Below, piece by piece: positions 48,630 through 55,887 of a stretch of DNA of 64,000 bases (position 1 is its first letter; each line of letters begins with the position of its first letter). This DNA is from Geminicoccaceae bacterium (GTDB lineage: Bacteria > Pseudomonadota > Alphaproteobacteria > Geminicoccales > Geminicoccaceae). Under the pieces are notes generated by a model. That model was not told where the DNA came from, did not search any database, and saw only the letters and a program-made list of their open reading frames with translations. Location: contig AP024683.1 of NCBI GenBank assembly GCA_025999455.1, positions 441,501-505,500 of the forward strand, in the 5' to 3' direction. The position numbers and the translations under genes were made by a program.

Positions 48630-50087
48630 TCAGTCGGCCGGCGGCGCCGTGCCGACGATCCGGGCCAAGGCCGCGAACGGGTCCTCGTGGCCGGGCTCCT
48701 CGTCGGGCGCTTGGGTGAGGAGCGCCTCCAGGGCCGGGCGGATACGGATCGCCTGGTCGAGCTCGGGGTCGCTCCCGGGCCGATAGGCGCCGAGCTGGAC
48801 GAGTTCGGCCATCTCGGCCCACCGGGCGAGCAGCGCACGGGCTCGGGTCACGGCGGCGCGCTCGGCCGGCTCGTAGCAGCCGGGTGCCACCCGCGACATG
48901 CTCTTCAACACGTCGATCGCCGGGAAACGGCCGGCTTCGGCGATCCGCCGGTCGAGCACGACGTGGCCGTCGAGGATCCCGCGGACGGAATCGGCGATCG
49001 GATCGTTCAGATCGTCACCTTCGACCAGGACCGAGACGAGGGCCGTGACGCTGCCGGTCCCCTCGCCCGGGCCGGCCCGCTCCAAGAGGCGGGGAAGCTC
49101 GGCGAAGACGCCGGGGGGATAACCCTTGCTCGTGGGTGGCTCGCCGGCGGCCAGGTAGATTTCGCGCAGGGCCGCGGCGAACCGGGTCACGCTGTCGATC
49201 AGGAGGAGCACCGAGAGGCCCCGATCGCGCAGCGCCTCGGCAATGGTCACGGCGAGATAGGCCGCGCGGCGGCGCATCATGGCCGGCTGGTCGGACGTCG
49301 CGACGACGACCGTGCTGCGTGCCCGCGCTTCGGGCCCGAGGCCGTTCTCGAGAAGCTCGTTGAGCTCGCGGCCGCGTTCGCCCACGAGTCCGATGACGAG
49401 GGCATCGGCCGTGGTTCGCCGCGCGATCATCGCGAGCAAGGTCGATTTCCCGACCCCTGAGCCGGCGAAGATCCCGAGCCGCTGCCCGGCGCGGCAGGGC
49501 ACGAAGAGATCGAGCGCGCGCACCCCGAGCGACAGGCGCGGCCCCAGGAGCGAGCGGCGCTGGGCTTCGAGGGCCGGGGCTCGGATCGGGTACGCCCGGC
49601 CGCCCTGCGGGAGTGCGCCGCGGCCGTCGAGCGGGTCGGCGAGCGCACCGAGGACGCGGCCGAGCCATCGCTCGTCGGGTGCGACGGTCGGCAGGTCCGG
49701 CTCCACCGCGACCCGCGCGCGATAGCCGATCCCGACCGGCTCCTCGTAGGGCAGGAGCCGGATCCCGTCGCGGTCGAACCCGACGACTTCGGCGAGGATC
49801 GACTCGCGGGGACCGAAGGGCGGCATCCCGCCCTCGGTCGTGGCCCCGCCGCGCTCGATCCGAACCGCGTCGCCGATGCCGACCCGGCCGAGCAGGCCCA
49901 CGGCCCGGACGAGGGTTCCCGAGCAGCTCGCCACGCGACCGCCGATGCGCGGCTTTCCGCACCGGTCGAGGTTGTCGCGAAGCGGGGCGAGGAGGCTCGG
50001 CGGGGCGGCCCAAAGCCCGGCTCGTCGGGCCGGCTCACAACTCATGCGAGTATCTTTGTAAGGCTTCTCGTCTTCGAGTTGCAGCAC
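48630..50087 (-). CDS. fliI: Flagellum-specific ATP synthase FliI
   Basis: 485 residues. AGQRLGIFAGSGVGKSTLLAM contains Walker A near 208. Further on are VGERGRELNELLENG near 240, LLLIDSVTRFAAALREIYLAAGEPPTSKGYPPGVF near 285-320 with Walker B, and RGILDGHVVLDRRIAEAGRFPAIDVLKSMSR near 365-395. These are typical of the FliI/YscN ATPases that energise type III export of flagellar parts. GTG 50087 follows CGGAGGTCTC; an ATG 14 codons later has no ribosome-binding site. It is divergent from ctrA and shares a 153-base regulatory region with it. Confidence 0.94.
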   Translation of the reverse strand: MLQLEDEKPYKDTRMSCEPARRAGLWAAPPSLLAPLRDNLDRCGKPRIGGRVASCSGTLVRAVGLLGRVGIGDAVRIERGGATTEGGMPPFGPRESILAEVVGFDRDGIRLLPYEEPVGIGYRARVAVEPDLPTVAPDERWLGRVLGALADPLDGRGALPQGGRAYPIRAPALEAQRRSLLGPRLSLGVRALDLFVPCRAGQRLGIFAGSGVGKSTLLAMIARRTTADALVIGLVGERGRELNELLENGLGPEARARSTVVVATSDQPAMMRRRAAYLAVTIAEALRDRGLSVLLLIDSVTRFAAALREIYLAAGEPPTSKGYPPGVFAELPRLLERAGPGEGTGSVTALVSVLVEGDDLNDPIADSVRGILDGHVVLDRRIAEAGRFPAIDVLKSMSRVAPGCYEPAERAAVTRARALLARWAEMAELVQLGAYRPGSDPELDQAIRIRPALEALLTQAPDEEPGHEDPFAALARIVGTAPPAD

Positions 50088-50171
50088 GAGACCTCCGGAG
50101 CTTCCATGGGCGCGAGAGCGGCACCCGGCGATGCACGACCGGGTACGCGGCGGAAGAAAGCAGACGACCCG

Positions 50172-50187
50172 CTAACGAAGGCTTAAC
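50172..50187 (+). promoter_or_regulatory. CtrA-box-like site between fliI and ctrA
   Basis: CTAA-N7-TTAAC (50172-50187) differs by one base from the CtrA consensus TTAA-N7-TTAA. A further TTAA lies at 50198-50201. The site is 54 bases before the ctrA ATG and 85 bases from the fliI start, so it could serve CtrA autoregulation, flagellar control, or both. Confidence 0.55.
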
Positions 50188-50240
50188 GGTCGCAGCCTTA
50201 AGGTTACGGCCGGGTCGCATCGGGCAGGAAAGGAAGATCG

Positions 50241-50975
50241 ATGCGTGCGCTCGTGATCGAGGACGATCCGGTCTCCATCAAGCTGATCGAGGCCGCGCTC
50301 AAAAGCGAGAACATCGTGTTCGAGCCGACCGATCGCGGCGAGGAGGGCGTCGAGCTCGCCAAGCTCTACGATTTCGACATCATCGTGCTCGACCTCAGCT
50401 TGCCGGACATCGACGGCTACGAGGTCGTGCGCCGCTTGCGCGCCAGCCGGGTCCGCACGCCCGTGCTGATCCTCTCTGGGCGCACGGATCCGCTCGACAA
50501 GGTCAAGGGGCTGACCGGCGGCGCCGACGATTACTTGACGAAGCCCTTCAACAAATTGGAGCTCGTCGCCCGGATCCAGGCGATCGTCCGGCGATCCAAG
50601 GGCCACTCGGAATCGATCATCCGGACGGGCAAAATGGTCGTCAACATGGATGCGCGATCGGTCGAGATCGACGGCCGCCGGCTCCATGTGACCGGCAAGG
50701 AATACAGCATCCTGGAACTGCTCTCCTTGCGGAAGGGAACCACGCTCACCAAGGAGATGTTCCTCGACCACCTCTATGGCGGGATCGACGAGCCCGAGCT
50801 CAAGATCATCGACGTCTTCATCTGCAAACTGCGGAAAAAGATCGCCGCCCTGACGGGCGGCGACCATTACATCGAGACCGTTTGGGGCCGGGGCTACGTG
50901 CTCAAGGACCCGGACGGCTCGACGTCCGATGCCTCGGCCGAGACGACGGCCGACGAGCAACGTGCGGTGGCCTGA
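50241..50975 (+). CDS. ctrA: Cell-cycle response regulator CtrA
   Basis: 244 residues. Receiver domain with the phosphoacceptor Asp51 in [17 protein letters not shown], acidic pocket EDD at 8-10 and the conserved Lys in [19 protein letters not shown] near 103. The winged-helix DNA-binding domain follows ([17 protein letters not shown], then [30 protein letters not shown] and [12 protein letters not shown]). The match to alphaproteobacterial CtrA is close throughout. It controls flagellar genes, DNA methylation and, in some lineages, replication initiation. ATG follows AGGAAAGGAAG. The last 20 residues are acidic, unlike the C-terminal degron of Caulobacter CtrA, which ends in Ala-Ala. Confidence 0.97.
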   Translation: MRALVIEDDPVSIKLIEAALKSENIVFEPTDRGEEGVELAKLYDFDIIVLDLSLPDIDGYEVVRRLRASRVRTPVLILSGRTDPLDKVKGLTGGADDYLTKPFNKLELVARIQAIVRRSKGHSESIIRTGKMVVNMDARSVEIDGRRLHVTGKEYSILELLSLRKGTTLTKEMFLDHLYGGIDEPELKIIDVFICKLRKKIAALTGGDHYIETVWGRGYVLKDPDGSTSDASAETTADEQRAVA

Positions 50976-51022
50976 GCAGGCGCCCTGCGCGTGGCGTGCA
51001 CGCAGCCTGCTCGGCCATGGCT

Positions 51023-52000
51023 TCAGGGCAGGAGCAGCGTCGACCCGGTCGTCTTGCGTCCTTCGAGCGCCCGATGTGCATCGGCCGCCTGGGCAAGGGG
51101 GAAGCGCTGGTGGATTTCGATGCGGACCACCCCTTTGCGCACGACGTCGAAGAGATCGGCCGCACAGGCGAGGAGCTGCTCGCGGGTCGCCGTGTAGGTC
51201 ATCAAGGTCGGACGGGTGACGTAGAGCGAACCCTTCGCCGCCAGGATCCCGAGATTGACGCCTTCGACCGGCCCGCTCGCATTGCCGAAACTCACGAGGA
51301 GACCGCGCGGCCGGAGGCAATCGAGCGAGGTGAGGAAGGTGCTCTTGCCCACCCCGTCGTACACGACCGGGACGCCCGCTCCCTTGGTGATCTCCTTGAC
51401 CCGGGCGACGACGTCCTCCCGGTCGTAGAGGATGACGTGATCGCAGCCGTGGGCGCGCGCGAGTTCGGCCTTCTCCGGGCTCCCGACCGTGCCGATCACG
51501 GTCGCCCCGAGATGCTTCGCCCATTGGCAGGCGATGAGGCCGACACCGCCCGCGGCGGCGTGGAACAGGATCGTATCGCCGGGCCGCACGACATAGGTCT
51601 GCCGGAGCAGATATTGCGCCGTCATGCCCTTGAGCATCATGGCGGCGGCCGTGGCCGTGTCGATGTCGTCGGGCAGCGGCACGAGCAATCGCGCGGCGAT
51701 GATCCGATGCGTCGTGTAGCTGCCCGGGCCCGCCGCGTAGGCGACCCTTTGGCCCGGCGCGACTTCGGTGACCCCTTCGCCGACCGCCTCGACCACCCCG
51801 GCTCCCTCGTTACCGGGGACGAAGGGGAGCCCGCCCGGCGCCGGATAGAGCCCGGTACGGAAATAGGTGTCGATGTAATTGACGCCGATCGCTTCTTGGC
51901 GAACCAGCGCTTCCCCCGGCCCGGGGCGCCCCGGTTCGAAGGTTTCGGGCTCCAGAACCTCCGGCCCACCATATCGGCGAACGAGAATGTGCAGACCCAT
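51023..52000 (-). CDS. NADPH:quinone oxidoreductase (zeta-crystallin-like MDR)
   Basis: 325 residues. GVNYIDTYFRTGLYP near 40-54, PFVPGNEGAGVVEAVG near 60-75, and the NADP-binding motif FHAAAGGVGLIACQWAKHLGA near 147-167 mark the Qor branch of medium-chain dehydrogenases; no zinc-ligand pattern is seen. It reduces quinones or related enones with NADPH. ATG 52000 lies 5 bases after GGGGAGG. A GTG at 52006 is also possible and would overlap the upstream stop as GTGA. It is probably co-transcribed with the upstream YyaL-like gene. Confidence 0.92.
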   Translation of the reverse strand: MGLHILVRRYGGPEVLEPETFEPGRPGPGEALVRQEAIGVNYIDTYFRTGLYPAPGGLPFVPGNEGAGVVEAVGEGVTEVAPGQRVAYAAGPGSYTTHRIIAARLLVPLPDDIDTATAAAMMLKGMTAQYLLRQTYVVRPGDTILFHAAAGGVGLIACQWAKHLGATVIGTVGSPEKAELARAHGCDHVILYDREDVVARVKEITKGAGVPVVYDGVGKSTFLTSLDCLRPRGLLVSFGNASGPVEGVNLGILAAKGSLYVTRPTLMTYTATREQLLACAADLFDVVRKGVVRIEIHQRFPLAQAADAHRALEGRKTTGSTLLLP

Positions 52001-52002
52001 CC

Positions 52003-54051
52003 TCACCTCCCCTCGCGATCTTCCGAGCCTCGGCCGCCGAGCCGCCGAGCGTCCTCGAGGCGCGCGGCAAGATCGGCCGGCGTCGCCGCGGGCGCAAGGC
52101 AGGTCGTGCCGACGCAGACATGCGCGATCGGCGAGGCCCCCGGGCGATCATGGTGGCCGATCGGATTCCCGGCCGGCAGCTCGTGCCGGCCGTCGACCAC
52201 CGTGAGCACGCGGCCCGGGATCGGCGTTCGCGCGACGACGTCGAGCATCCTCGCGAGCTCGGCCGAGCCGGGCTCACCTTGCAGGACGACCTGGATCGGC
52301 CGCTCGAGCAGGAGGGCCGCGCAGAGCAGGGTCGCGTGGGCGAAGGGATGGCGCCTGGCATCGGCGCCGTGGTGGGCCAGGATTTCCTCCGCCCGAGCAC
52401 GGTGCCGTCCGTCCCCGCTCAGCGCGTGCAGCCGCGCCGACTCGACCGCGACGGTAGCGACCGCCGCAGGGGTCGGCCCGTCGGTGGCACCGCGCGGGCG
52501 CACCGGCAGAGCGGGGTCAGGTGGGGCGAGGAACCACGCCCCGTCGCCGTCGCGGAAGTCGGCCGCGGCGCGCTCCATCCACGCCTTGGCCCGAGCCAGC
52601 AGGTCGGGAGCGCCGCTGGCCTCGTGGAGGGCGAGAGCCGCGCGGATCATCTGGGCGTAGTCGTCGAGGTACACGCGGTCGCTCCGTTGCGCCCCGCGCG
52701 CGGTGTGGACCAGCCCATCGCCCGTGCCGAGCCGGTCGCAGACCGCGCGGAACACGTCCTCGGCGAGGCGGAGCCAATCTCGGCGGGCGAACCGCAGCCC
52801 GCATCGGGCGAGCGCCGCGATCGCGAGCCCGTTCCAATCGGCGAGGATTTTGTCGTCGCGGGCGGGGCGCGGGCGCCGGGCCCGCGCCTCGAGGAGGATC
52901 GCCCGGCACCTCGCGAGTCGCGCCTCGGTCTCGGGGTCACCGAGCCCCGGCTCGTGCAATCGGTTCAAGATGTTCCGCCCCTCGAAATTGCCGCCGCGGC
53001 TCACCCCGTAAGCGAGCTCGAAGAGCGGCGCTTCGGAACCGAGCAGGGCGCGGATTTCGTCCTGATCCCAGAGGTAGAAGCGGCCCTCTTCCCCCTCGCT
53101 GTCGGCATCGAGCGAAGCGGCGAAGGCACCGTCGACCATCATCTCGGAGCGCAGCCAGCCGATCGTCTCCTCGATGCGGACGGCGAACAGAGGATCGCCC
53201 GTCATCGCCCAGGCTTCGCCCAGGAGCTCGAGCAATTGGGCGTTGTCGTAGAGCATCTTCTCGAAATGGGGCACGAGCCAGAAGGCGTCGACGCTGTAGC
53301 GCGCGAAGCCGCCGGCCAGATGATCGTAGACACCCCCTTGGCAGATCCTTCGCAGAGTGTGCACGAGGCGGGCTCGGAGCCGTTCGTCCCCGGTCCAGAG
53401 GGCGACTTGGATAAGGAAGGAGAGGGCCGGAGCTTGAGGGAATTTGGGTGCGCCGGCGAAGCCGCCGTGCACGGGGTCGAGCTCTTCGCCGATCGCGCGA
53501 CCCGCCTCGAGCGCGAACGAAGCGTCGGGTGCCGACCCAGGCTTCGGCGTGGCGAGCCCGCGGAGACCACGGGCGAGCGCCTCGCGGCTCGCCTCGATCC
53601 GCCCCCGCTCCTCGCGCCAGACTTTGGCGACCTGCTCCAGGACCTGGCGGAACGAGGGTCGGCCCCAGCGCGGCTCGGGCGGGAAATAGGTGCCGCCCCA
53701 AAACGGCGTCCCGTCCGGGGTCAAGAACATGGTGAGCGGCCAGCCGCCCTGTTCGCCGAGCAGGGCGAGCGCTTGCTGATAGACGGCATCGAGGTCGGGT
53801 CGCTCTTCCCGGTCGACCTTCACGTTGACGAACCACCGGTTCATGAGCGCCGCGGTCTCGGGGTCTTCGAAACTTTCGTGGGCCATGACGTGGCACCAGT
53901 GGCACGCGGCGTAGCCGATCGAGAGCAGGATCGGGCGATCGGTCGACCGGGCGAGCGCGAAAGCCTCCGGGCCCCATTCCCGCCAATCGACGGGATTGTC
54001 GCGGTGTTGCTGGAGATAGGGGCTCAGCGCCCCGGCCAGCGCGTTCGGCAT
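52003..54051 (-). CDS. YyaL-like protein: thioredoxin-fold domain plus (alpha/alpha)6 barrel
   Basis: 682 residues. The N-terminal thioredoxin-like domain has ILLSIGYAACHWCHVMAHESFEDPE near 40-65 with the redox-type CHWC motif, then VNVKVDREERPDLDAVYQ and GGWPLTMFLTPDGTPFWGGTYFPPE. The rest is a glycosidase-like alpha-barrel (FAGAPKFPQAPALSFL near 200, YDHLAGGFARYSVDAFWLVPHFEKMLYDNAQLL near 245-275, SLDADSEGEEGRFYLW near 310, ADWNGLAIAAL near 400). This is the DUF255/spermatogenesis-associated protein 20 family, of unknown reaction. No signal peptide. Complete length for the family. Confidence 0.93.
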   Translation of the reverse strand: MPNALAGALSPYLQQHRDNPVDWREWGPEAFALARSTDRPILLSIGYAACHWCHVMAHESFEDPETAALMNRWFVNVKVDREERPDLDAVYQQALALLGEQGGWPLTMFLTPDGTPFWGGTYFPPEPRWGRPSFRQVLEQVAKVWREERGRIEASREALARGLRGLATPKPGSAPDASFALEAGRAIGEELDPVHGGFAGAPKFPQAPALSFLIQVALWTGDERLRARLVHTLRRICQGGVYDHLAGGFARYSVDAFWLVPHFEKMLYDNAQLLELLGEAWAMTGDPLFAVRIEETIGWLRSEMMVDGAFAASLDADSEGEEGRFYLWDQDEIRALLGSEAPLFELAYGVSRGGNFEGRNILNRLHEPGLGDPETEARLARCRAILLEARARRPRPARDDKILADWNGLAIAALARCGLRFARRDWLRLAEDVFRAVCDRLGTGDGLVHTARGAQRSDRVYLDDYAQMIRAALALHEASGAPDLLARAKAWMERAAADFRDGDGAWFLAPPDPALPVRPRGATDGPTPAAVATVAVESARLHALSGDGRHRARAEEILAHHGADARRHPFAHATLLCAALLLERPIQVVLQGEPGSAELARMLDVVARTPIPGRVLTVVDGRHELPAGNPIGHHDRPGASPIAHVCVGTTCLAPAATPADLAARLEDARRLGGRGSEDREGR

Positions 54052-54077
54052 GTCGACCCTCCCGGCACCCGTCGACC

Positions 54078-54106
54078 CTGACGCGGCGCCCCGTCGCGCC
54101 TATAGT
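54078..54106 (+). promoter_or_regulatory. Sigma-70-type promoter of the DUF6489-mnmE unit
   Basis: CTGACG (54078-54083), a 17-base spacer and TATAGT (54101-54106). Transcription would start near 54113, giving a leader of about 29 bases to the ATG at 54142. Spacing and -10 match are good. Confidence 0.6.
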
Positions 54107-54141
54107 GGGGCGCGAAGGACGGCGCAGCCAGCGGGGCCAGC

Positions 54142-54411
54142 ATGAAGTTCAACATCGAGATCGACTGCACGGCCGAGGAAGCACGGGCATTCCTCGGACT
54201 GCCCGACGTCGGCCCGATGCAGCGCACCTTGATGAGTGCCGCCGAGGCGCGCTTGCTCGAGGCGATCAAGGCCATGGACGCCAAGACCCTCATGGACCAA
54301 TGGCTGCCGCTTTCGCTGCGCAATCTCGAACAATGGCAGGGTCTGTGGGCGCAGATGGCGGCCGCGGCGGCGGGACCGCCGCGCAAGCCGCGCAGCGAGA
54401 GCAAGGGCTGA
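54142..54411 (+). CDS. DUF6489 family protein
   Basis: 89 residues. KFNIEIDCTAEEARAFLGLPDVGPMQ opens the family, then AKTLMDQWLPLSLRNLEQWQGLWAQMAAAA and a basic tail. It resembles the small alphaproteobacterial family DUF6489, whose function is unknown; members look like remnants of phasin-type helical proteins in the second half. The stop (TGA 54409-54411) overlaps the proposed CTG start of mnmE, so the two are probably coupled. A clear promoter precedes it. Confidence 0.82.
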   Translation: MKFNIEIDCTAEEARAFLGLPDVGPMQRTLMSAAEARLLEAIKAMDAKTLMDQWLPLSLRNLEQWQGLWAQMAAAAAGPPRKPRSESKG

Positions 54412-55763
54412 GCCTGGACGCGCGGCCGGCGACGATCTGGGCGTGGGGCACGCCACCGGGCCGCGGGGCGATCGCCGTCCTGCGCATCTCCGGTCCGGCT
54501 TCGGCCTCCGTCGTCCGGCACCTCACGGGACGACCGCCGCCCGAGCCGCGTCGCGCGCAGCTGCGAACCCTGCGCGATCCGCGGTCCGGTGAGACGATCG
54601 ACCGTGCCCTTCTCCTCTGGTTCCCCGGCCCGGCGAGCTACACGGGCGAGGATTCGCTCGAGATCCACCACCACGGGGGTCCAGCCATCGCTGCGGCCCT
54701 GGCGGCGGCGCTCCGGGAGCTTCCCGACACGCGACCGGCCGAGCCCGGCGAGTTCACGCGGCGGGCGTTCCTCAACGGCAAGCTCGACCTCGCGCAAGCC
54801 GAGGCGATCGACGATCTCGTGAGCGCCTCGGCGCGGGCGCAGTTGCGCCAGGCGTTGGAGCAGGCCCGAGGGACGCTCGGGCGGCGCTGCGCGGCTTGGC
54901 GCGCCGCCCTCCTCGACGCGCTCGCGCTTTTGGAAGCCGAGCTCGATTTCGCCGGGGAGGAAGGGGACGTGGGGGCGGGTCGGCTCGAGGAGGCCCGCCC
55001 GGGGCTGCTCCGGGTGCGGTCCGAGATGGCGGCAGCGCTCGCCGAGGCCGCCGTCGGGGAACGGCTTCGCGAGGGCTTGACGGTCGCGGTGATCGGGCCG
55101 CCCAACGCCGGCAAGTCCAGCCTCGTCAATCGGCTGGCCGGCCGGGAGGCGGCCATCGTCACCCCCTATCCCGGCACCACGCGGGACGTCATCGAGGTCG
55201 CCCTGGAGCTCGACGGCATGCCCGTGACGATCGTCGACACGGCGGGGCTGCGGGAGACGGCGGATCCGGTGGAAGCGATCGGCATCGCGCGGGCGAAAGA
55301 GCGCGCGGAGCGCGCAGATCTCGCCCTCTTGGTGCTCGATGCCACCGCGGCGCCGAGCTCGGCCGAAGGCTTTCCGGGCCGGGAGGGCGACCGGCTCGTC
55401 GTCGTGAACAAGGTCGACGCGGCAGCCGCGCCCGCCTGGGTCGAGGGAAGGCCGGATGCCTTGGCCATCTCGTGCCGTACGGGGCTCGGCTTCGATCGGC
55501 TCCTCGAACGGCTGGCAGCGATGGCGCGGGAGCGATTGGCGGGGGGTGAGTCGGCGCTGATCACGCGCGAGCGGCACCGTGCCGAGCTTGCCGAAGCCCG
55601 CGGCGCCCTCGATCGCCTACTCGCGGCGCCACCTGGAACCGAACTCGTCCTTTTGGCCGAGGAGTTGCGCCTCGCCGTGGCCGCACTCGACCGGCTGACC
55701 GGGCGGGCGGGGGTCGATGCGGTCCTCGACCGGATCTTCGCGCGGTTCTGCATCGGGAAGTGA
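54408..55763 (+). CDS. mnmE: tRNA uridine-5-carboxymethylaminomethyl modification GTPase MnmE, probable CTG start
   Basis: 451 residues. N-terminal folate-binding region: TIWAWGTPPGRGAIAVLRISGP, then SYTGEDSLEIHHHGG. The inserted G domain has GPPNAGKSS near 229, the TTRD switch near 255, DTAGLRET near 277 and NKVDA near 330, and the protein ends with the catalytic motif CIGK. With MnmG it modifies U34 of tRNAs. No ATG, GTG or TTG lies in frame at the right place; CTG 54408 gives exactly the family length and overlaps the preceding stop as CTGA. ATG 54333 would add 25 Gly/Ala-rich residues inside DUF6489. Confidence 0.93.
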   Translation: MSLDARPATIWAWGTPPGRGAIAVLRISGPASASVVRHLTGRPPPEPRRAQLRTLRDPRSGETIDRALLLWFPGPASYTGEDSLEIHHHGGPAIAAALAAALRELPDTRPAEPGEFTRRAFLNGKLDLAQAEAIDDLVSASARAQLRQALEQARGTLGRRCAAWRAALLDALALLEAELDFAGEEGDVGAGRLEEARPGLLRVRSEMAAALAEAAVGERLREGLTVAVIGPPNAGKSSLVNRLAGREAAIVTPYPGTTRDVIEVALELDGMPVTIVDTAGLRETADPVEAIGIARAKERAERADLALLVLDATAAPSSAEGFPGREGDRLVVVNKVDAAAAPAWVEGRPDALAISCRTGLGFDRLLERLAAMARERLAGGESALITRERHRAELAEARGALDRLLAAPPGTELVLLAEELRLAVAALDRLTGRAGVDAVLDRIFARFCIGK

Positions 55764-55825
55764 GCGGTTCCGGTCGGTGCTCAGCGGCGGCGAGCCTCGT
55801 GAGCCCTGGCCGAGATATGGCTCCG

Positions 55826-55841
55826 TGTTTCACGTGAAACA
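55826..55841. other. parS centromere-like site 1
   Basis: TGTTTCACGTGAAACA, a perfect 16-base match to the chromosomal parS consensus bound by ParB. It lies in the 124-base gap between the convergent mnmE and antiporter genes. parA and parB are 5 kb to the right, and a second copy is 4.5 kb away, marking an origin-proximal region. Confidence 0.95.
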
Positions 55842-55887
55842 CTCGGGCACCATCCTCCGACGGTGGGCTCGTCGCTCGCCAGTCTCC

